Assembly: GCA_035079385.1 (NCBI GenBank)
Contig: JAVHKY010000065.1
Span: 310,001 to 374,000 of the forward strand
Direction of reading: 5' to 3'
Length of the DNA stretch: 64,000 bases
Origin: Aspidiotus rigidus
Taxonomy: Eukaryota; Arthropoda; Insecta; Hemiptera; Diaspididae
Part shown: piece after piece, positions 57,791 to 64,000 of the stretch
How positions within the stretch are numbered: the stretch's first letter is position 1
How the letters are laid out: each line of letters opens with the position of its first letter
Translations under genes and position numbers: made by a program
Notes under the pieces: generated by a model
Seen by the model: the letters and a program-made list of their open reading frames with translations, nothing else
What the model was told of the DNA's origin: nothing
Databases searched by the model: none

Positions 57791-57799
57791 CTACAGAAT

Positions 57800-60465
57800 G
57801 ACAGCGAGGCTGAGCAACTGCGCGAAGACTGAGTTTAAGGTCACAAAATTGACATACACGGAAGGAGGTGAGAACTCCGGCGAGCTCGTAGATCCTTTAG
57901 GCTTGGAATTTCAACCAATCGCAGGTTATTTAGGGTGGAATAAACTGATATCATCACTTTCTTGTCGATGTTAATTGAAAGACGGTCCCTGAGTTGAGGT
58001 CTGAGTAAAAGACCTGAAAACTTGAAGTTGCTGCCGTTAAAGTCACGCGTTACTCCAATATGTTGATGAAAAGCTAGTTTAAATCGAGTGAAAAATTGAG
58101 ATTGGTCTAGAGCGTGAGATGAGAATATAAGTTATTTGAGGAAACTTGTTTAGATCTTGGTCGATGCCATGAACGGAAATTTATTTCTGCTCACTATAGT
58201 GTAATGATTTAAACTAATCGATGAATTGCGAGCTCGAGAGTTCGTATACAAAGAAACTACCTGTTATAGTTATCGCAATATACATGTGTTATCAACCTAC
58301 TTTACGTGATTCTTACGCGTATAACCCCTCTCCTTCCACTTCAATGATGTATAGCGAGAAATATTGCAGTTGAGTTCACGATGACGTTTTGAAAATCATA
58401 AAGAAATCTTAATAGTGTAGGAATCGTTCAATATTATTATGTACTAACCTACTTTATTTTTGAAAAAAAAAAAAAAAACGGTTGTGTTTGGTCGATGTGG
58501 TGTGGAATTGTCGCGTAAAGGTAGGTATATTATGTATAAACGAGCTCAATCATGGCTTGATACAGCTCATCAATTTTTGGCAGAGTTGTCACAGTGCTGA
58601 TTCTTGGTTTGGTAAAATATATTTTGCCGATACGGATACACCTCGGAATAACTGTTTTGGAGGATGTATAGATTGAAAGGAAAAGGAATATGATGAAAAA
58701 AAGTTTCGCAGCCAAGATGGAAATCAAACTTCGATACCCTCGTTTAAAACTAACGGTTGCAGGTTTGATTTCCTTCTGGGGTACGAGCTTTCATTTCTGT
58801 AGAAATGTCGGTCGAAGTTTAATCTACTAGAGTAGGTTCCAATGTTTCAATTTCGCTGTTTGCGTATTCGACGTTAATCCGAACCCTTTAGTTTTTTGTC
58901 ACTAGAACAAACAAACTCACGCTTCTTTGAACGCCTTCTCCGCATGAATAGGTCTTTGAAGTCGATGAAACCGAAAGTATGGATAAAGAAAAACGGCGCC
59001 CGGTTTACAATTGGGCATTTGAAATCACGGAATTCATTTTCTAAAATAGATACTGTACTAGTATAGTAAATATGTACATCATTATTATACTGAAAGTTAT
59101 AACCTCGTGATAGGATAGAATTTAAGTACGAGAAAGAGAAGTCCTCGGGATTCAGTCGTCTGGATTTTTGCCAACGTTTGGCACAGTCACAGAGATGACG
59201 ATGTACACTCGTCTTGTGTAATGAATTTTCCATTTTGCAATCAACGAACAATACATACCGTATAATTTCCAGAGACGATATTCAGATTGCACTGCAGCTG
59301 ATTACGCTTCCTTTACCCCTTCCATTACCTTTGAAAATGTTGTTATTATTTTCATAATGATCCGAAGAATGGTCTCAACATTAAGTTAATGGTTATTTAT
59401 GCACTTGTAACGTAATTGTTGATCGCTTTAATGGTGCACATGATGACGTTTAGTTCGCGAAGAAAATTTTACATAATTATGACGCGAGCTTATAGCGCGC
59501 GATAAAACTCGTTTAAATATTGGCCATTTTATACAAATTCGGTGTGTTACTGGTTAAGATGACGTTTTTTCGGATATACATCTGATAATATACATTGTAT
59601 TCTCACAACTCGGTCAAGCGTTGGTTTGGTCCAGTGGCACTTTAGGCTTGACACACTTTTTCAAGAGACATTTCATCTTCTAACGAACAATTTGTTCGTA
59701 TGCCAATTCGTCCATATAGTATTTATTGTAAAATTACGTTTTATGTGACATTCATTATTGAAATGAATATTATGTTTGGAAAACGGATCTTCGTACACAG
59801 CTTCTTATTTTTTACGTCAATGCTATCCGCGATGCGTAATAGGCTATATCACACTGATGTCAACTTCTTTCTGTAATCGCAGTGATGCATGTGCCGTTGC
59901 AGATACGTTTCTCATTTTCCGCGTCACTACTATATGCGATTTTGTCGTTTTTTTTTTAAATTCGTCATAACTTTTTTTTTTTTGTTGATTTCATATCGCG
60001 AAATCCATTGCAGAATTCTGTCTGTGGCATATTTCGAACTGTTATCAAAATTGTTCCCAGGTAATTTTCGTCTTTCTTTCTTGATTTTATCGTCTGTTAT
60101 TTTGGTATATTGAGTCAGTTATCCGGAAATGAAGAAACTTTGTTCTATTTTTCGCATTTTTACGCGCCTCCCAGAAGGCATCCAGTTGTCATCAAACTTC
60201 TTGGGGCCTCTTTTCTCTTGAAGACAAGAAAAGTTGTGTTGGAAAATTGCTAATCTCTAAGAATGTGTGAAAAAATCACGTCCCTTCTTCAGCTCAAATC
60301 TTAGTGTAGTTTTCATCCCGGAACGAGACCACACGTAGTGCACTTGGTGCGCGATGGAGGACTAGTAATTTTAGCATCTTCATTTAGAGTAGCGAATCAA
60401 CCCGCTTGTGTTCACATCCAATCCAATGGAGTCTTACAAGGACCACCCTCAATGGAACACTTTTC
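57800..60465. other. Unique AT-rich DNA, no gene seen
   Basis: A minus-strand frame of 125 codons (58874-59251) is the longest, with basic patches, but matches nothing I recognise. A possible 47-bp microexon at 60014-60060 (TTGCAG before, GTAATT after) cannot be supported on sequence alone. Confidence 0.3.
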
Positions 60466-60469
60466 ATGA

Positions 60470-60575
60470 TATTATAGATGAGGATAGAAATCTCTTGGCC
60501 CGAACGGGAAACGAACCTGTGATCTCTCGTCGTCCACAAATTTTCCGCTTTCGACGACATAGCCATGGGCTAGTC
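60470..60575 (-). mobile_element. tRNA-derived SINE fragment
   Basis: On the minus strand, TGGCTATGTCGTCGA (60551-60565) sits where a pol III A box belongs. The sequence AGAGATCACAGGTTCG, then TTTCC and CGTTCGGGCC, contains a B-box-like GGTTCGTTTCC (60507-60517) about 35 bases further on. The AGAGATC-GGTTCG-TCC-CGGGCC pattern is typical of insect tRNA-derived SINEs. It is not a functional tRNA, because stems do not pair. The tail is unclear. Confidence 0.45.
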
Positions 60576-60579
60576 ACAA

Positions 60580-62690
60580 TTTTTTAATTATCCCCAAAAA
60601 CTTTCGGAAAGAGGTTGCTATCAGAAACATCTTGCTGTTTGTTATGATATTGACCAAAACTGAGCCGCCATTATATCGACTTCACCACGTGGAGCATAAC
60701 TCGTTTTAGATCAAGCTCCCTTACCTAGGCCAACTTTCCAACAGTCACCCACAGTAGGGTCCTCCGTCCCTTTGGCTTCCAACCTGCTTCTTATAATTCC
60801 GAGGTCTACGGCCAACTTCTGGTCAACCTCAAGTGGAACGACATCTTCTCTCATAAAAAAGTGGAATTCATCGTTTGCCACAGCGTCTACATTGCATTGA
60901 TGAAACGTGCAGAAAATTAGCTTATTAACGCTTCGGTCTCGAGGAGGGAAGACGAAAATCTCACCGAAAATGGCCATTTAAAGGAACTCATCCATTGAGA
61001 AAGTCCCTATACGGACGTCGTATGGCTTTAGAACAGTTTGAAGTTATCCGTAACAGCGTTATCGACGACGTCATCCTACTCAACAAGTTTTAACCGGAAT
61101 ATGATCGAAGTCTGGTATCACTCCTTCCTCGTATTTTGTAATAATGACAACGTCATCAACGCAACTGTTTGATTGTTTCCTTACTTTTTTTGTATTGTCT
61201 CAGTTTATATATCTGTATAGCTTAGATGATAATCTTCGGCCGAAAGCGCTCAGTTTTGTAATAAACCTTTCTTTGCGGTGTGCAATTTTCTCAAATTACT
61301 CGTACTTATTAATCATGAATAACCGTAACTTTTCAGCAAACCGAATTGTTTCAATTAATAAGTGTTTACGATTAGTGAATCGATGTAGTAATTGTTCATT
61401 TAATCTGCTCAATTCATTTATTTAATGACCTATATAGGTTTCTTTCTCTACACTCCCTCTCTTCGGCGATAAAGTTAGTTTACTTGGAAGTTCATTCATT
61501 TGATTATGCCTTATTTTTCATTCTCTTACCTTTACGTAATTTTTGTTTCGAACCAATCTCAACTTTTTACCCATTGTTTGTTTTTGTGCGACAATAGTTA
61601 TTCCTAAATGTTTTTGTTCGTAATTTTTTCGAAACTTCGACGTGGAATAGTGCGAGATTCTCTGTCTCTCTCCTAAATCAATGCTCTAGTCAGTTAACTT
61701 TCGAATCATATTATCGCGTTATCTGATGTAAATTATTACACCGCACACTCTTTTAATCGGTGACGCACCGGAAGAAATTCGCTTTGTAGTTCGTAGGAGT
61801 CTCCTATAAAACAAACATTAAAAAGTCGTCAATACACAGTTGCGAGGGAGAGTAATTGCGTGTTCCGCGGTGCAATAAAACTTCTTTCTGTTGTGGGCTT
61901 AAATTTAAGCCAAATATAACATGAAATAAAGCATTTTACGTGCTGCACTATTCCGGTATACGGCTTGAAATTGATTTTTTATACCTTATGTCTTTTTTCG
62001 AGGAAAGGAGTGGCAAATTCGTTGATGTTGATCGCAACTGTGTTGTAGGAGGTTGCTTACGAATTAAAAGCATCAGTGTCTTTACGATGGGGAGAATTTG
62101 AAAGAAAAGTTTGCTCGTAAGCTCGAAAAAATTCGAGGGGCAAGAAATGTATCTCCCAATATCTCTCTCCTCTCGTCACTTGAGAGGTGGAGTACATTTC
62201 TTTATTTTAAAGGAAAACGGGTGGCAATGCTGGTCACACTGCAGATGATTTCTCTTCCTGTCGACCACTTTGAAAGTCCATGCATGTATGGTCGACTGAA
62301 TGTTTCTAAAGCCATACTTATCACTTTCCAAACTGACAGTCAACTTTGTCTTCAACCAATTTTTGATTGAGTACAAATTATCCAGTCAAATTAAGTACAT
62401 GATTTATACAAACACAATTTGGAGGAAGGACTTTTGGAGAATGGTATGTGAAATATTCTTCCTGATGTTCTAAAAAACCTGCGAAATCTCATCTTGACTT
62501 CTTCCTTGAAACTTCAGTTTTTTTCCTCTTTCCGATTGGTTTTTCGCCTATACACGAATACCTAGGAAAACGCTTTGCTTGAGGCAGCTTATTCCTCTTC
62601 ATACCGTGCAATAAAGTAATAATTGAACCCATTTTTTCAAGAAGGGCGAAGCTGACAAAAACGCGTTTAAAGTTTTGCATCGCTGGTAGT
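60580..62690. other. Unique AT-rich DNA, no gene seen
   Basis: A minus-strand frame of 88 codons at 60711-60977 is unrecognised. No repeat or splice-site pair stands out. Confidence 0.3.
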
Positions 62691-62882
62691 GGGGGTAAAG
62701 AAAAGACAGTGCGACAAAATTTTGCTGTTTGTGGTTGACGAGAGGATGTGCGAAGGACTAATCGAAAGTCTCCTCGTGCCTTATCAATTCGTTTCGTTCG
62801 TCGTATTCAAATTGTGGGACTTCGAAATATTTTCAACTGTTGGACTTGGAATTATTTCCAAATTGTGGGAGTTTGAAATTTT

Positions 62883-63449
62883 AACAGGGAACCTGTTTTA
62901 TGGGGGGCTATTTGAGAAATCTGCCGTGCGCCGTCCGCCGTCCAGCGAAAAACTTAGAAAAATTTCGACTCTCGAGCCATATATGATAGGAGAGGGACTT
63001 AGAAAAAATTTCGACTCTCGAGCTATAGATGATAGGAGGGGGGACTTGGAAAAAATTCGACTCTCGCGCCATATGTGATAGGAGAGGGACTTCGAAAAAT
63101 TTCGACTCTCGAGCTATATATGATAGGAGGGGGACTTAGAAAAATTTCGACTGTCGAGCTATAGGTATATGATAGAAGGGGGACTTCGAAAAATTTCGAC
63201 TCTCGAGCTATATATGATAGGAGGGGGACTTGGAAAATTTTCGACTCTCGAGCTAAGAGTGGAAATTTTAACAAGGAACCTGATTTATCCAACTATATTA
63301 TATTACACTAATAGTTGGTCTAGGCCTTCTTTTTACTACCTTTCTCCAAATCTAGGCTTCCTTGAATTTTCAATACCAAATCTCATCGAATCATAAAACA
63401 GGTTCCCTACGTTCCTCGTTTAACTTCGTTAAGGAAGCCGTAATTTTTC
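62883..63449 (+). mobile_element. Inverted-block repeat copy 7, with minisatellite
   Basis: Begins AACAGGGAACCTGTTTTATG and GCCGTCCGCCGTCCAGCG and ends CATAAAACAGGTTCCCTACG with the tail TTTAACTTCGTTAAGGAAGC. The tail's TTTAAC-TTC-GTTAAG forms a short hairpin. The centre is the 45-bp array. A second 5'-block-like sequence (AACAAGGAACCTGATTTATC) lies just after the array. Confidence 0.7.
62951..63256 (+). repeat. 45-bp minisatellite, about seven units
   Basis: Consensus: GACTTGGAAAAATTTCGACT, then CTCGAGCTATATATGATAGG and AGGGG. Units are 44-49 bp and differ mainly at the base after ACTT and in the purine tail. Single or paired units are scattered at 11880, 35740, 36280, 41760, 46800, 47380 and 50300, always with the inverted-block repeat or its debris. 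Confidence 0.9.
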
Positions 63450-63461
63450 ATAAGTGGACTG

Positions 63462-63760
63462 GAAAAATTTTTCATTTTCAATTCTTGGACTTCGAAATAT
63501 TTCCAACTGTTGGACTTGGAATTATTTTCAAATTGTGGGACTTTGAAATATTTTCATACTTCTTGGACTTGAAAAATTTTTCATTTTCGATTTTCGGGCT
63601 TTGTAATATTTTCAACTGTGAGAGAAAATCAAAAATGAAAAATTTTACAAGTCTAAGAAGTATGAAAATATTTCAAAGTCCCTCAATTTAAAAATGATTC
63701 CAAGTCCAACAGTTGAAAATATTTCCAAGTCCAAGAATTGAAAATGAAAAATTTTACAAA
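63462..63760. repeat. Long palindrome of GGACTT...TTCAAC phrases
   Basis: The left arm, about 63462-63598, and right arm, about 63628-63760, are reverse complements with few differences (for example CAACTGTTGGACTTGGAATT against AATGATTCCAAGTCCAACAG). The spacer is about 30 bp. The unit phrase also occurs at 62815-62880. Confidence 0.8.
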
Positions 63761-64000
63761 TTCAAGAAGTACGAAAATATTTCGAAGTCCCGCGGCATCA
63801 CTCTTACTCCGAGTATGGCAGTAAATACCGACGCGTAGAAACAATCGTCACAAAGACAGAAAAGAACGAAATGAATTTATGAGGCTCGAGGAGACTTTCA
63901 ATTAGTACTTCGCACATCCTCTCGTTGCCTAGTCTATCTACTCGCGATTTCCCCCCCCCCCCCACTTTTGGTCGAAAGAATGGTCGGCAATATGACAAAA

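Larger units (their letters stand above)
62735..63927. mobile_element. Foldback element with 65-bp outer inverted repeats
   Basis: The sequence CGAGAGGATGTGCGAAG(G/T)AC followed by TAAT(C/T)GAAAGTCTCCTCG at 62735-62799 returns in reverse complement at 63865-63927. Between them lie a copy of the inverted-block repeat, a minisatellite and an inner palindrome. The outer arms may extend past the right window edge, because G/C runs and GACCA-like sequence continue to 64000. No protein is encoded. Confidence 0.65.

Noticed and set aside
1..64000. CRISPR array or prokaryotic defence system
   Set aside because: The regular repeats found (45, about 196, 231 and 275 bp) lack unique spacers. They are minisatellites or duplicated element parts, and no cas-like protein is present.

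Overview
This window looks like non-coding nuclear DNA of an animal, most likely an arthropod and probably an insect. It has AT-rich unique sequence with frequent CG dinucleotides, no long intact gene, and degraded insect-type transposons: Penelope-like, RNase H-bearing non-LTR, RTE-like, Helitron, hAT-like and CACTA-ended foldback elements. A hymenopteran would fit, but the species cannot be fixed from sequence alone. I see no prokaryotic operons, CRISPR array or rRNA operon.

Layout. 1-2.1 kb: unassigned coding-like frames, one possible exon (1124-1244), and tandem duplications ending in an inverted repeat. 2.2-10 kb: mostly unique sequence with an AT-rich duplication, a 279-bp inverted-repeat element and an old dispersed repeat. 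10.1-12 kb: a Penelope-like remnant and a repeat with inverted subterminal blocks. 14.7-15.3 kb: a second inverted-repeat element. 16.6-17.6 kb: imperfect repeats. 19.8-20.8 kb: a non-LTR pol tail. 22.5-28.2 kb: unique sequence and old repeats. 29.3-31.9 kb: a nest in which a hAT-like element carrying mitochondrial 16S-like sequence sits inside a foldback element, beside a second foldback element. 32-35.3 kb: a non-LTR RNase H tail, then a Penelope remnant broken by a hAT MITE. 40.8-43.4 kb: a third Penelope remnant, the inverted-block repeat, and a non-LTR RT remnant. 46.1-50.5 kb: a third foldback element and several inverted-block repeats, one split by two tandem miniature Helitrons. 57.0-57.8 kb: an RTE-like pol tail. 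60.5 kb: a tRNA-derived SINE fragment. 62.7-64 kb: nested inverted repeats around a 45-bp minisatellite.

Two signals may say what the region is. Textbook 3' splice sites abut 5' splice sites (TTTTACAG|GTAAGC) at 28,986 and 52,026 on the + strand. Such zero-length exons are the hallmark of recursive splicing in very long arthropod introns, so much of the window may be one giant intron read on the + strand. Separately, one repeat family and some older repeats have filled the window with about 19 exact copies of the palindrome TGACGTCA, the CREB/ATF site, where about one is expected by chance.

No set of host genes acting together is visible. The interactions are among elements: insertion inside insertion, tandem duplication of element tails, and non-autonomous derivatives that depend on enzymes encoded elsewhere.
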